A stretch of DNA of 55,836 nucleotides from DATEEG01 sp035525055 (GCA_035525055.1 DATLEZ010000122.1:1-55836); one strand, 5' to 3'; positions 42,187 to 51,352 are shown, counted from the first letter of the stretch. The notes: a model not told the origin generated them from the letters alone. A program made the numbers and translations.

Positions 42187-43043
42187 AGGTCGCCGCCGTC
42201 GACATCGGTACGAATTCCATGAGGCTCCTGGTGGTGCACCGGATCGAGGACGGCCTGGCCGAACTCGGGAGATACGAGCGTGTCACCGGTCTCGGCCGCG
42301 GTGTCGACGCCACTGGTGAGTTGAGCGAGGAGGCGATGGACCGAACCCTTCTCGCCCTCTCCGAGTTTGGAGGCCGAATGCGGGACATGGGGGTCGAACG
42401 ACGGCGGGCCGTTGCCACCTCGGCTTCACGAGATGCCAGCAATCGCGAGATGTTCTTCGATCGGGCCGAGCTGGCCCTGGGGGTCCGTCCCGAGATGATC
42501 TCCGGTGATGAAGAGGCGGCACTCGCCTTCGCCGGAGCCTCTAGTCGGACAGGTGAGCCGTCACCTCATCTGGTGATCGACATAGGCGGCGGCTCGACCG
42601 AGTTTGTGACCGTCGACGGCGGGCGATCATTCGATGTCGGTTCGGTCCGGTTGACCGACCGGGTCCTAACAACTCGACCGGCTCCTCCCGAGCAGATCGG
42701 TGCGGCGCGGGCGTTGGTAGCTGAGATGTTCTTGCCGGTGATCCCTTTTGTCGGTTCCGTGATCGGAGTCGCCGGAACCTGGACCAGCCTCGCTCGGATC
42801 CACCACGGTGACTCCAATCTTGTTCGTCTCTCACTGGCCGACGTCACCGGCTTGGTCGAGCGCCTTTCGGGCTTGACCGAAGAGCAAACCGCGGCCTTAC
42901 CCGGCCTCGATCCGGCCCGGGCACCGGTGATCCTGGCGGGGGCGGTGATCGCCGAGGGAGCGGCAACGGCGGCCGGAGCCGGGACGGTGGTGGTCTCCGA
43001 GCACGACCTCCTCGACGGGGTAGTGGGTGCTTTGTTGCGATAG
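42183..43043 (+). CDS. ppx: Ppx/GppA phosphatase
   Basis: A 286-aa exopolyphosphatase / pppGpp phosphatase of the ASKHA fold, short actinobacterial form. The N-terminal phosphate loop AAVDIGTNSMRLLV is at residues 3-16, then AVATSASRDASNRE near 78, catalytic Glu region GDEEAALAF near 108, second phosphate loop VIDIGGGSTEFV near 132, and GVAGTWTSLARI near 195. No C-terminal HD domain is present. It starts at GTG 42183 overlapping the DUF501 stop; the tRNA gene follows after 14 bases. Confidence 0.94.
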   Translation: MKVAAVDIGTNSMRLLVVHRIEDGLAELGRYERVTGLGRGVDATGELSEEAMDRTLLALSEFGGRMRDMGVERRRAVATSASRDASNREMFFDRAELALGVRPEMISGDEEAALAFAGASSRTGEPSPHLVIDIGGGSTEFVTVDGGRSFDVGSVRLTDRVLTTRPAPPEQIGAARALVAEMFLPVIPFVGSVIGVAGTWTSLARIHHGDSNLVRLSLADVTGLVERLSGLTEEQTAALPGLDPARAPVILAGAVIAEGAATAAGAGTVVVSEHDLLDGVVGALLR

Positions 43044-43057
43044 CCTTCGCTAGCTGC

Positions 43058-43139
43058 GCCCGGGTGCTGGAATGGTATACAGACGGGTCTTAAACACCCT
43101 GCCCGCGAGGGCGTGTGGGTTCGAATCCCACCCCGGGCA
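43058..43139 (+). tRNA. tRNA-Leu (anticodon UAA)
   Basis: A class II tRNA. Acceptor arms GCCCGGG and CCCGGGC pair fully, with discriminator A. The D arm is CTGGAATGGTATACAG, the anticodon loop carries TAA at 43091-43093, the long variable arm is GCCCGCGAGGGC, and the T arm is GTGGGTTCGAATCCCAC. The sequence tracks the E. coli tRNA-Leu(UAA) closely. CCA is not encoded. This UUA-reading tRNA is little used in a high-GC genome and lies beside repeat copy C. Confidence 0.95.
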
Positions 43140-43233
43140 CCCGGAACAACGTTCAGCGTGAGAGTTGGTCGGCTCCCGGGTCGTACGTGATCGACTTGGC
43201 AATGGCGAACAGCTCATCGACCGAGAGGTCCGT

Positions 43234-43334
43234 GGCGGGTGGCTCCCGCTAAATACGAAATCCGGCTGAGAGTCCCGGAAACCGGGAGTGTGACGCCAGG
43301 TTTCGTCTGATCCGGGACTGGGACGCCAAATTTG
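43234..43334 (-). repeat. dispersed palindromic repeat, copy C (truncated, inverted)
   Basis: About 100 bp that, read on the minus strand, match the core of copies A and B: CAAATTTGGCGTCCC, TCCCGGATCAGACGAAACC, TGGCGTCACACTCCCGG, then the TTT-loop hairpin and GGGACTCTCAG, ending in AGCGGGAGCCACCCGCC. The outer terminal parts are missing on both sides. It lies between tRNA-Leu and the cyclase gene, a position where elements often land. Confidence 0.75.
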
Positions 43335-43405
43335 CGATGAGGTGGGGTTTGGGATGGGATTCGGATTCACACGCTGCCAGAATTGCCCCCGACCACGGAG
43401 CCACT

Positions 43406-45355
43406 GTGCCTTTGGAATCTGCGACGGCTGACCTTCTGACAGAAGCGCGAGACGCTCTGAGCAGGCATGCCTGGGTCGAGGCTTTCGACCTTTTCAGTCG
43501 CGTCGACCAGGGCGGCCAGCTGTCGGGCACGGATCTCCTGGGTCTGGCCGATGCTGCCTGGTTTACCGGCAACGCGGATCTCTCGATTGAGATCAAGGAG
43601 AGGGCCTTCAAGGGATATCAGGCCGCCGGAGACAAAACTGCAGCTGCCGAGCTCGCGTTCTACCTCCAGACCCAGTACGGGTACAAGGGCCAGGATTCGA
43701 TTGCAGCCGCGTGGTATCGCCGTGGTGAGAAGCTCCTCGAGGGCGAGCCCGAGAGCTACGCCCACGGCTACTTGAAGCTCGCACAAGCTTCCGAAGCTCC
43801 GGACGCCGCCGCAGCTCTCAAGCTTTTCGAGGAGGCCGCCGAGATCGCGTTGCGAACCAACACGCCCGATCTGCGTGCGTTGGCTTTGAGCCGCGGCGGC
43901 TACTTGAAAGTCAACACCGGGGCTGTCAAAGAGGGCTTTGCGATGCTGGAGGAGTCAGCTATTGCGGCCGTCAACGGGGAGCTCTCGCCGCTTGTGGCGG
44001 GGATCAGTTGCTGCAACATGATCTCTTGCTGCCGTGACCTCACCGACTACCGGCGAGCTCGCGAGTGGATAGAAGCGACGGAGAAGTTCTGCGAGCGAGC
44101 ATCGGTGGCCGGTTTTCCGGGGATTTGCCGCGTGCACAAGGCCGAGGTCGTCGCTCTCACCGGGGCGTGGGCCAAAGCCGAAGAAGACCTGCGGAAAGCA
44201 ACCACCGAACTCGCTGCCTACAACGCCATTCCTCCGATGGGAGACGGCTACTACGCAATCGGCGAGATCCGGTTGCGAATGGGCGACTTCGAGGGAGCGG
44301 AGGAAGCCCTGCGGAGTGCTCACGCCATCGGAAAGAGCCCTCAGCCGGCCTTGGCCCGGATCCGACTGGCTCAGGGGAAGGTGAAGCAGGCGGAAACCGC
44401 CATCAACTCGGCTCTGGCGGAGAACCCCTGGGATCGGGCCGCCCGGACCCGGCTCCTGCCCGCAGCCGTCGAGATCTTTGTTGCATCGGGCGCCCTCTCT
44501 GCGGCGCGGGAGGCGGCTGAGGAGATGGAGCGCCTGGTGGAGGACTTCGATTCACCGGCCATGCAGGCCGCCCGCCACGAGTCATGGGGCCGGGTCCTCC
44601 TGGCGGAAGGAGATGTCGGCGGCGCCAGCACCTACTTGCGAGATGCGGTCGCCACCTGGAGAAAGGTTGGCGCACCTTTTGAGGTTGCCCGGGCCCGGGT
44701 GTTGCTGTCGATGGCACTGCGGGCCACCCGGGACGAGGAAGGAGCCGACCTCGAACTCGCCACCGCCCGCGACGAGTTCTGGAAATTGGGAGCGGAATGG
44801 GCGACGGCAGAAGCTGACAAGACCATCCAGTCAATCAGTGAGCGGCGGTCCCGGCCGGTCCAGGCTCGTAAGACCTTTATGTTCACGGATATCGTTGGAT
44901 CGACCAATCTCGCCGAATTGCTGGGGAACGAAGGGTGGGATCAGTTGCTCAAATGGCACGATGAGGCCCTTCGTTCTCAATTCAGCCGGAGCGGCGGTGA
45001 GGTGGTCAACTCGACCGGCGACGGATTCTTCGTCGCGTTCGAGTCGGCCCGGCAAGGAGTCGACTGTGCGATCGCGATTCAGCAGACACTGGCGGATCAT
45101 CGACGGACCACCGGTTTTGCCCCATCGGTCCGCATAGGTCTCCACGTCGCCGAGGCCAATCGTCACGGGGACGACTACTCAGGCAAGGGGGTTCACGTGG
45201 CGGCCCGGGTGGCGGCATTGGGAGGGGCCGGGGAGATCATCGCGAGCGTCGAAACGCTCGAGGAAGCCGGTGACGTGCCGGCAACCGCCAGCCGCGAAGC
45301 CACCCTCAAAGGGGTGGCCGCTCCCATTAGGGTCGCGACGGTGGTTTGGCAGTAG
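43406..45355 (+). CDS. TPR-containing class III adenylate/guanylate cyclase
   Basis: A 649-aa soluble protein. Residues 5-480 are TPR-like helical repeats (LTEARDALSRHAWVEAFDLF and similar units), and 487-649 form a class III nucleotide cyclase domain. It shows the metal-Asp motif FMFTDIVGSTNLAELLG, second metal-Asp segment VNSTGDGFFVAFESA, then IGLHVAEANRHGDDYSGKGVHVAARVA and the end GVAAPIRVATVVWQ. The substrate-defining residues cannot be settled by eye, so cAMP or cGMP remains open. I start at GTG 43406, where family-like sequence begins; the open frame to 43337 runs into repeat copy C. The repeats are similar in type to the propeller protein at 14371-17499. Confidence 0.9.
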   Translation: MPLESATADLLTEARDALSRHAWVEAFDLFSRVDQGGQLSGTDLLGLADAAWFTGNADLSIEIKERAFKGYQAAGDKTAAAELAFYLQTQYGYKGQDSIAAAWYRRGEKLLEGEPESYAHGYLKLAQASEAPDAAAALKLFEEAAEIALRTNTPDLRALALSRGGYLKVNTGAVKEGFAMLEESAIAAVNGELSPLVAGISCCNMISCCRDLTDYRRAREWIEATEKFCERASVAGFPGICRVHKAEVVALTGAWAKAEEDLRKATTELAAYNAIPPMGDGYYAIGEIRLRMGDFEGAEEALRSAHAIGKSPQPALARIRLAQGKVKQAETAINSALAENPWDRAARTRLLPAAVEIFVASGALSAAREAAEEMERLVEDFDSPAMQAARHESWGRVLLAEGDVGGASTYLRDAVATWRKVGAPFEVARARVLLSMALRATRDEEGADLELATARDEFWKLGAEWATAEADKTIQSISERRSRPVQARKTFMFTDIVGSTNLAELLGNEGWDQLLKWHDEALRSQFSRSGGEVVNSTGDGFFVAFESARQGVDCAIAIQQTLADHRRTTGFAPSVRIGLHVAEANRHGDDYSGKGVHVAARVAALGGAGEIIASVETLEEAGDVPATASREATLKGVAAPIRVATVVWQ

Positions 45356-45357
45356 CT

Positions 45358-45564
45358 CTAGAAGGTGTGACGAGCGGGGGTAGCGATCTTTGTCACGGAC
45401 ATGCGATCGAGTTCCTGGCGCCAGGGTCGCCGTGGCTGCGATTCGACAGCGTCCGGATCCATCAGCCAGGTCAGTTCGCCGTACGACTCGATTTCACGCT
45501 GCTTGAAGAGGCTCCGCCGGACTCGCTCGGTTGCCGAGTCCAAGAGGTGACGTCTCTGCTTCAT
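45358..45564 (-). CDS. small hypothetical ORF (68 aa)
   Basis: A 68-aa basic ORF from ATG 45564 in the gap behind the cyclase gene, convergent with it. Its end (RQELDRMSVTKIA) resembles the conceptual peptide QELDRIALHKILAS encoded on the minus strand near 29025-29070, just behind the HNH/DUF222 gene. The DNA is alike over about 38 bases (ATGCG-x-TCGAGTTCCTG). It may be a real small gene or a remnant of a larger element. Nothing else coding is seen in the 45356-45731 gap. Confidence 0.35.
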   Translation of the reverse strand: MKQRRHLLDSATERVRRSLFKQREIESYGELTWLMDPDAVESQPRRPWRQELDRMSVTKIATPARHTF

Positions 45565-45654
45565 TGGGGTTTATCGGCACCCCGCCGCCTGGTTGTGCAG
45601 ACCAGAAACCAACACACCCGAAAGGGCTAGTCCCCTGGGATCCGTTTGAAACCC

Positions 45655-45706
45655 CCTTCTTGTGACGGTTAACCACTCCTGCGGTAGGTGAACCGTCACA
45701 AGAAGG
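45655..45706. promoter_or_regulatory. 16-bp perfect inverted repeat upstream of aceK
   Basis: CCTTCTTGTGACGGTT (45655-45670) is perfectly inverted at 45691-45706 around a 20-base loop that itself has an ACC/GGT pair. It lies 53 bases before the aceK ATG. As RNA it forms a very stable stem; as DNA it could be an operator. It may end upstream transcription or control aceK. There is no T-tract after it. Confidence 0.7.
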
Positions 45707-45758
45707 TTTGGGCTAGCGCCGCCCGGACCGGGTGAGGGATCGGCGAGAATCGGACCTG

Positions 45759-47525
45759 ATGACCACCCCGGCCCTCTCCGACTCCCGACTCGCCAATGTC
45801 AGCGCTCGCAGCATCGCGGATGCGTACAGGGCCTTCGACGACCGGTTCCGAATCGTCACCAGACGGGCCAGGATCCGCTTTCAGGACCGCGACTGGAGAG
45901 GCATGGCCGCCGATGCAGTCCAGCGCTTCGACGTCTATGGCAAGGTCGTTTCCGAAGCGGTGGAGGACGTGAAGCGGCTCATGGGGAACCGGGTAGAGGA
46001 GCGAATGGTTTGGGCGGCAATGAAGGCCGTGTACTCGGGCCTAATCCAGGACCGCGATGACTGGGAGCTGGCCGAGACGTTCTTCAATTCTGTCACACGC
46101 AAGATATTCACGACGGTCGGTGTCGATGCGTCGATGGAGTTCGTCCATACCGACTTCGGGTCGCCTCCAAATGAAGGCGATCGGTCGGTCTACCGCTCGT
46201 ATCAGGATCCCGACGACATGGCGGTCCTCATCCAGCAGGTCATCGTTGATGCCGACCTCGATGTCACGTATCGGTCCTTGGTGGCCGACTCGATCGACGC
46301 GGCCCAGAAGATCGGTGAGCATCTGCGGAGGGTCGGAGCACTGCGCGTGATCGATCGGGCCGAGGTTGTCGACGCCGTCTTCTACCGCGGTAAGGCCGCC
46401 TATCTGGTTGGCCGTGTTTACAGCGGCTCGCACGTGGTCCCGCTGGTGCTCGCCCTTCTCCATCCCGAGGAGGGCGTCGTACTCGATGCAGTTTTGCTTA
46501 CCGAGAACCAGGTATCGATCCTGTTCTCCTTTGCCCGGTCCTATTTCCACGTCGACATCGATCGGCCCTACGACCTGGTCAGGTTTTTGCGCTCGCTGAT
46601 GCCGCGCAAGCGGCTTTCGGAGTTGTACATCTCGATCGGCCAACACAAGCACGGAAAGACCGCCATGTTCCGGGAGTTGCTCGATCACCTTTCGTCGAGT
46701 GGAGAGAAATTCGAAATCGCCCGCGGGACCAGGGGCCTGGTCATGATCGTGTTCACCCTGCCCGGGTTCGATGTGGTGCTCAAGGTGATCAAGGACCGGT
46801 TCCCTAGCCCCAAGCGCACCACTCGCAGCGAGGTTCGGGAGCGCTACCGCCTCGTCTTTCGAGGGGACCGGGCGGGCCGCCTGGTCGACGCCCAGGAGTT
46901 CGAGCACCTTCAGTTCGACCTGGCCCGGTTCTCGGCAGAGGTGCGTGACCTCCTTCTGGCCGAATGCGGGCGCTCGATTGAGGTCAGCGACCGCACGATG
47001 GTCATCGGCCACGCCTATGTCGAGAGAAGGGTGATCCCCCTGGACATCTATCTCCGCGATGCAGATCCGGGTCTGGCGGCGGCAGCCATGGTCGACTACG
47101 GATCGGCGATCAAGGAGCTTGCTGCCGTTGGGACCTTTCCCGGTGATCTCTTGTTGAAGAACTTCGGCGTTACCAGGCACGGTCGGGTGGTCTTCTACGA
47201 CTACGACGAGATCATGGCCCTCGCTCGCTGTGTCTTTCGGGAACTTCCCGAGTCCTCTGACCCGATCGAGGAGATGTCAGCCGAACCCTGGTTCGCGGTA
47301 GGCCCCGACGACGTGTTCCCCGAGGAGTTCTCTAGCTTCCTCGGGGTCGAAGGCGAGCTTCGGCAAGCCTTCCTCGACAAGCACTCCGATCTGCTGACAG
47401 CCCGCTGGTGGCAGGACACGCAGCGTCGGGTTGGGGCTGGCGAAGTGATCGACATCTTCCCGTATGACGATCGCCTCCGACTCCGACACTCGGGATGGGA
47501 ACTCGATGCTGACTCAGCCGACTGA
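45759..47525 (+). CDS. aceK: isocitrate dehydrogenase kinase/phosphatase
   Basis: A 588-aa AceK, the bifunctional enzyme that phosphorylates (inactivates) and dephosphorylates isocitrate dehydrogenase and so directs carbon to the glyoxylate shunt. The whole protein fits: the N-terminal regulatory helices (RSIADAYRAFDDRF; RDWRGMAADAVQRFDVY), the SELYISIGQHKHGKTAMFRE segment, the ATP-site lysine region VVLKVIKDRF, and the kinase-like core DLLLKNFGVTRHGRVVFYDYDEI. ATG 45759 fits the family start better than GTG 45732. The family is known mainly from Proteobacteria. No isocitrate lyase, malate synthase or isocitrate dehydrogenase gene is in the window. Confidence 0.95.
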   Translation: MTTPALSDSRLANVSARSIADAYRAFDDRFRIVTRRARIRFQDRDWRGMAADAVQRFDVYGKVVSEAVEDVKRLMGNRVEERMVWAAMKAVYSGLIQDRDDWELAETFFNSVTRKIFTTVGVDASMEFVHTDFGSPPNEGDRSVYRSYQDPDDMAVLIQQVIVDADLDVTYRSLVADSIDAAQKIGEHLRRVGALRVIDRAEVVDAVFYRGKAAYLVGRVYSGSHVVPLVLALLHPEEGVVLDAVLLTENQVSILFSFARSYFHVDIDRPYDLVRFLRSLMPRKRLSELYISIGQHKHGKTAMFRELLDHLSSSGEKFEIARGTRGLVMIVFTLPGFDVVLKVIKDRFPSPKRTTRSEVRERYRLVFRGDRAGRLVDAQEFEHLQFDLARFSAEVRDLLLAECGRSIEVSDRTMVIGHAYVERRVIPLDIYLRDADPGLAAAAMVDYGSAIKELAAVGTFPGDLLLKNFGVTRHGRVVFYDYDEIMALARCVFRELPESSDPIEEMSAEPWFAVGPDDVFPEEFSSFLGVEGELRQAFLDKHSDLLTARWWQDTQRRVGAGEVIDIFPYDDRLRLRHSGWELDADSAD

Positions 47526-49929
47526 CCTGCCGATCGAAGAGGTCGTCGACGACCTTCTTTCCTCGTTCCGCTCCGGCCACCGGGCAGTGCTCGTTGCGCC
47601 GCCCGGATCAGGAAAGACCACGATCGTCCCTTTGCGGGTGTTGGAAGAGTTCGGGACGGACGGGAAGATCGTTGTGCTCGAACCTCGGCGTCTGGCGACG
47701 AGAGCAGCCGCTCGTCGGATGGCGTTCCTCATCGGGGAGGATGTCGGGGCAACTGTCGGCTATGTCACGCGTGACGATCGGCAGACCAGCAAAGCGACTC
47801 GGATCGAGGTAGTCACCGAGGGTGTCCTGACCCGCCGGTTTCAGCGGGATCCCGCTTTGGCCGGCACCGCCATGGTCGTCTTCGATGAGTTTCACGAGAG
47901 GAATCTCCAGACCGACCTGGGTCTGGCGCTGACCCTCGACAGCATCGAGTCGCGTCGACCCGACCTGAAACTACTGGTCATGTCGGCCACTCTCGACGCC
48001 CAGAGGGTCGCCGACCTGATCGACGCTCCGGTCGTCACCGGATCCGGGCGAATGCACCCGGTGGAGATGCGTTGGTCGCCGCTCTCGAGAACAGGTCGAC
48101 TGGATCAGCACGTGGCATCCGTGGTCAAACAAGCGATGGGGGAGCCGGGCGACATTCTCGTGTTCTTGCCGGGGATGGCCGAGATCGAGAGAGTGGCTCG
48201 CAGCCTCGAGGGAGTCGACGCTGAGGTGCACATGCTGCATGGAAGCCTTTCGATCCAGGCCCAGGACGCTGCCTTGTTCCCCTCGTCAAAACGCAAGATC
48301 GTGTTGTCGACCGATATCGCTGAGACCAGCCTCACAGTCGAAGGAGTCCGCATCGTGGTCGACTCCGGTCAGGCCCGGGCTCCCAGATTCGACCCGCATA
48401 CCGGCATGACCAGGTTGCGAACCGTACCCATCTCGAAGTCGTCGGCCGAGCAACGAGCCGGTCGCGCCGGGAGAACCGGGCCGGGTGTCGCCTACCGCTT
48501 GTGGTCGTTGATCGAAAATGGCACCCGCCGCCCTCACTCCGAACCAGAAATCACCCAGGTGGATCTCGCCGGGCTGGCCCTCGAACTGGCCGCCTGGGGC
48601 AAGCCCGATCCGTCCCAGCTTCCGTTCCTGGATCAACCACCGCCGCGGACGTTTCGGGAAGGCCGGGACCTGCTCACGAGCCTCGGCGCCATTGATGGCG
48701 CCGGTGTCCTCACCGCCACGGGTCGCCGGATGCTCGACCTGCCGCTCCATCCGCGCCTGGCCCGGATGGTCATCGATGCCGCCCACGATGACCGCTGGCT
48801 GGCGTGCGTGCTGGCGGCGGTTGTCGATGAACGGGATCCTTTTCGGAGCCGAGCCGGGGAGAGCCCTCCGGCCGATCTGTCCTTGCGGGTCGACGCCGTT
48901 GGCGGAATCGACAATCAATGGGCCGACCGCCGGGCCGTGGACCGACTCCGGGTCCGGGCCTCCGACCTGGCTGGACGAATCCCGGGTCTCAAGAAACCCG
49001 GCGATCGTTTGAAGTCAGGCGCGCGGTCGGCCCCGTCGCAGCGGTCCGGGGCCGTGTTGGCCCTGGCCTATCCCGACCGGCTCGCCATCAGACGCGGCAG
49101 CCCGGGCCGGTTCCAATTGCGGACGGGCACCACCGCTTTTCTCGCCCCTACTGACTCGATTGCCGGGGAGGGATTCCTCATCGCTGCCGACCTCGACGGC
49201 AAACGCAAGGATGCACGCATCCGGCTTGCCGCGGCGATCGATACCGACGATGTGGCCCTGATGTTCTCGAGCGAGGTGGAGAAGAAAGTCAGCCTGCAAT
49301 GGTCCGGTGAACGCGTTGTCTCCCGAACGGAGCGACGTCTGGGCGGCCTGGCTTTGGATGTATCCGAGCGACCAGCGGACCCGGGGCCCGACGTCGCCAG
49401 ACTGCTCGCCGCTCGCGTCCGCAAGCTGGGCTTTCAGTCCCTCGATCCAAACGGAAGTGTTCGAGCCTGGCTGGACCGGCTCGAGTTCGGCGGGGGACAA
49501 CGGCGCGAGGGGGACTTTTCCGAGCGTGCCCTACTCGACGGTCTGGAGGATTGGCTCGGATCGCAATTGACAAGCGTCGTTTCTCTTAGCGACCTAGACC
49601 CGATTAGAGCCCTGAAGGCACAGGCGCCTGGCCGGGGCCGCCAGCCACCGAGCCAGGTCGAATTGGGCAACGGGCGCAAGGTCAAGGTGACCTATCCGGA
49701 CGGGGTTCCGCGCATCGCCGTCAAGGCCCAGGATCTCTATGGCGTCAACCGGCATCCCGAGATCGGCGGGGTCCCGCTCGTGGTTGAAGTCTTGTCGCCG
49801 GCCAATCGCCCTGTCCAGATCACCTCGGACCTGCCGGGGTTCTGGAAGGGCTCCTGGGCGCAGGTACGTAAGGAGATGATGGCGCGCTATCCCAAGCACG
49901 ATTGGCCGGCCGACCCAACAGCTAGATGA
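47506..49929 (+). CDS. hrpB: ATP-dependent helicase HrpB
   Basis: An 807-aa DExH-box helicase of the HrpB family. Walker A VAPPGSGKTTIVPLRVLEEF is near residues 30-49, motif Ia EPRRLATRAAARRMA, DEFH box VVFDEFHERNLQTDLG near 124, SAT near 157, motif V VLSTDIAETSLTVEGVRIVVDSG near 266, motif VI QRAGRAGRTGPGVAYRLW near 317, and the HrpB C-terminal domain (VKVTYPDGVPRIAVKAQDLYG) near 725. The cellular role of HrpB is poorly defined, probably RNA processing. ATG 47506 overlaps the end of aceK by 20 bases, so the two are likely one transcript. Confidence 0.94.
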   Translation: MLTQPTDLPIEEVVDDLLSSFRSGHRAVLVAPPGSGKTTIVPLRVLEEFGTDGKIVVLEPRRLATRAAARRMAFLIGEDVGATVGYVTRDDRQTSKATRIEVVTEGVLTRRFQRDPALAGTAMVVFDEFHERNLQTDLGLALTLDSIESRRPDLKLLVMSATLDAQRVADLIDAPVVTGSGRMHPVEMRWSPLSRTGRLDQHVASVVKQAMGEPGDILVFLPGMAEIERVARSLEGVDAEVHMLHGSLSIQAQDAALFPSSKRKIVLSTDIAETSLTVEGVRIVVDSGQARAPRFDPHTGMTRLRTVPISKSSAEQRAGRAGRTGPGVAYRLWSLIENGTRRPHSEPEITQVDLAGLALELAAWGKPDPSQLPFLDQPPPRTFREGRDLLTSLGAIDGAGVLTATGRRMLDLPLHPRLARMVIDAAHDDRWLACVLAAVVDERDPFRSRAGESPPADLSLRVDAVGGIDNQWADRRAVDRLRVRASDLAGRIPGLKKPGDRLKSGARSAPSQRSGAVLALAYPDRLAIRRGSPGRFQLRTGTTAFLAPTDSIAGEGFLIAADLDGKRKDARIRLAAAIDTDDVALMFSSEVEKKVSLQWSGERVVSRTERRLGGLALDVSERPADPGPDVARLLAARVRKLGFQSLDPNGSVRAWLDRLEFGGGQRREGDFSERALLDGLEDWLGSQLTSVVSLSDLDPIRALKAQAPGRGRQPPSQVELGNGRKVKVTYPDGVPRIAVKAQDLYGVNRHPEIGGVPLVVEVLSPANRPVQITSDLPGFWKGSWAQVRKEMMARYPKHDWPADPTAR

Positions 49930-49985
49930 GAGTTCTCTCATGATCGCCTCACTGTGCTCTCACGATTCCCGGTCACCATTGAAAG

Positions 49986-51329
49986 GTGAGTGTCACCAAC
50001 CCTGCGACTTCGGCGCTGCGCGACGAACGCCTGCCCGAGTTGGAAACGCTCCTCGCGGCCGGCATTCCCGAGCCGCTGAAGGCGGCGATGGCAGCTTCCC
50101 GAGTCACGGTGGAAGCGGCCGAGGCGGTCCAGGTCACCCATTGGCCAGGTCGCAGTGTCACCGTTCGATACAAGGCTGAACTAGCCGGCCCGGGCGTTCA
50201 GGGCTCCCATCAACTCGTTGCGATCGGTGGCAAGGTTCCAGATGGGGCGGCTGTGGTCGCGAGCGGATCCCATCGGATAGGAATTTGGCGGGTCCCCTTC
50301 GACCCTTTCCTTCCGGGATTGTCAGCTGCGTTGAACCCGCCAGCGGCGGCCGCACTCATGGCCCAACTGGGTGTGCAGGGCGATGGCTGGGCTACGAGGC
50401 TCGTCGCCTACCGGCCCGGGAAGAGGGCTGTGGTCCACGTTGCCGGCGCAGCGGGCCAAGTTGCCGGCACGGTGAGCCAAATTGCCGGCTCGGTTGGGAC
50501 CGGGTCGGTGTACCTGAAACTCCTCCCGACGGATCAGATCGAGCGATTGCACGTTGAGCACCGCAAGATCGCCCGGGAGCTACCAATTCCCCAGAGCCTG
50601 GGCGTATCTCACGAGCTTGGTCTGGTCGCCCTCCAAACCCTGCCGGGGATGACCTTGCGGGAGGCACTTGTCAAAGGACTGGAGGCGCCGCTTCCTGAAG
50701 CCGTGCTCTCGCTACCGGCAGCACTGCCCGATCCGCCCTTTGGTCAGCTCGTGGCGTCACCCATTCAACGAGCGGCCTCCGTTGCCGGGATCCTGGGGTT
50801 CCTGCTTCCCGAGCGGAGTCAACAGGTCGCATCGATCATTGATCGGATCGGTCAAGAGTCCGGGGAGGCGAGTGTCCCGGTCCACGGTGATTTCTATGAG
50901 TCGCAGGTACTGGTCGATGGTGGCCGCATCGTGGGAATGTTGGACATAGACACATTCGGTTGGGGCCGTCCCGCTGATGATCCTGCGACCCTTCTTGGAC
51001 ACCTGGCGGTGCTCGATCAGTCGAAGCCCTCGACGTCGGTGAGGTCCTTTGCCTCGCGGTTGGTGCAGCTTTGCGATCGCAACCTGGATCCAATCGATCT
51101 GCGGATGCGGGTGGCAGCAGTCGTACTAGGTCTTGCCACCGGCCCCTTCCGGGTGCAACGCGCCAATTGGCCGGAAATGACCCGGGCCCGTCTCGACCTG
51201 GCCGGTCGCTGGTGTGCAAGCGCCGCCCGGGTGGCAGGCACCCGAGACCCTGGTTCCGGTGTTTCTGGCGATGAGAGAACGCTCATCTCCGTCTCAGGTC
51301 CATCTCACGGCGCTCAGTCAAGCTTCTGA
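49986..51329 (+). CDS. phosphotransferase (APH/choline-kinase fold)
   Basis: A 447-aa protein with the aminoglycoside-phosphotransferase fold. The C-terminal lobe shows the Brenner-type catalytic loop VPVHGDFYESQVLV near residue 297 and the metal motif GMLDIDTFGWGRPADD near 316. The N-terminal lobe is less typical, with an internal QVAGTVSQIAGSVGTGS stretch in place of a clear nucleotide loop. It may phosphorylate a small metabolite or sugar; drug resistance is not implied. It starts at GTG 49986 behind GAAAG. The gene ends 23 bases before the secreted protein. Confidence 0.82.
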   Translation: MSVTNPATSALRDERLPELETLLAAGIPEPLKAAMAASRVTVEAAEAVQVTHWPGRSVTVRYKAELAGPGVQGSHQLVAIGGKVPDGAAVVASGSHRIGIWRVPFDPFLPGLSAALNPPAAAALMAQLGVQGDGWATRLVAYRPGKRAVVHVAGAAGQVAGTVSQIAGSVGTGSVYLKLLPTDQIERLHVEHRKIARELPIPQSLGVSHELGLVALQTLPGMTLREALVKGLEAPLPEAVLSLPAALPDPPFGQLVASPIQRAASVAGILGFLLPERSQQVASIIDRIGQESGEASVPVHGDFYESQVLVDGGRIVGMLDIDTFGWGRPADDPATLLGHLAVLDQSKPSTSVRSFASRLVQLCDRNLDPIDLRMRVAAVVLGLATGPFRVQRANWPEMTRARLDLAGRWCASAARVAGTRDPGSGVSGDERTLISVSGPSHGAQSSF

Positions 51330-51352
51330 GGCTGCAACAAAAGGAGTTACCG

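Noticed and set aside
46041..47180. 379-aa minus-strand open frame
   Set aside because: Antisense shadow of aceK.
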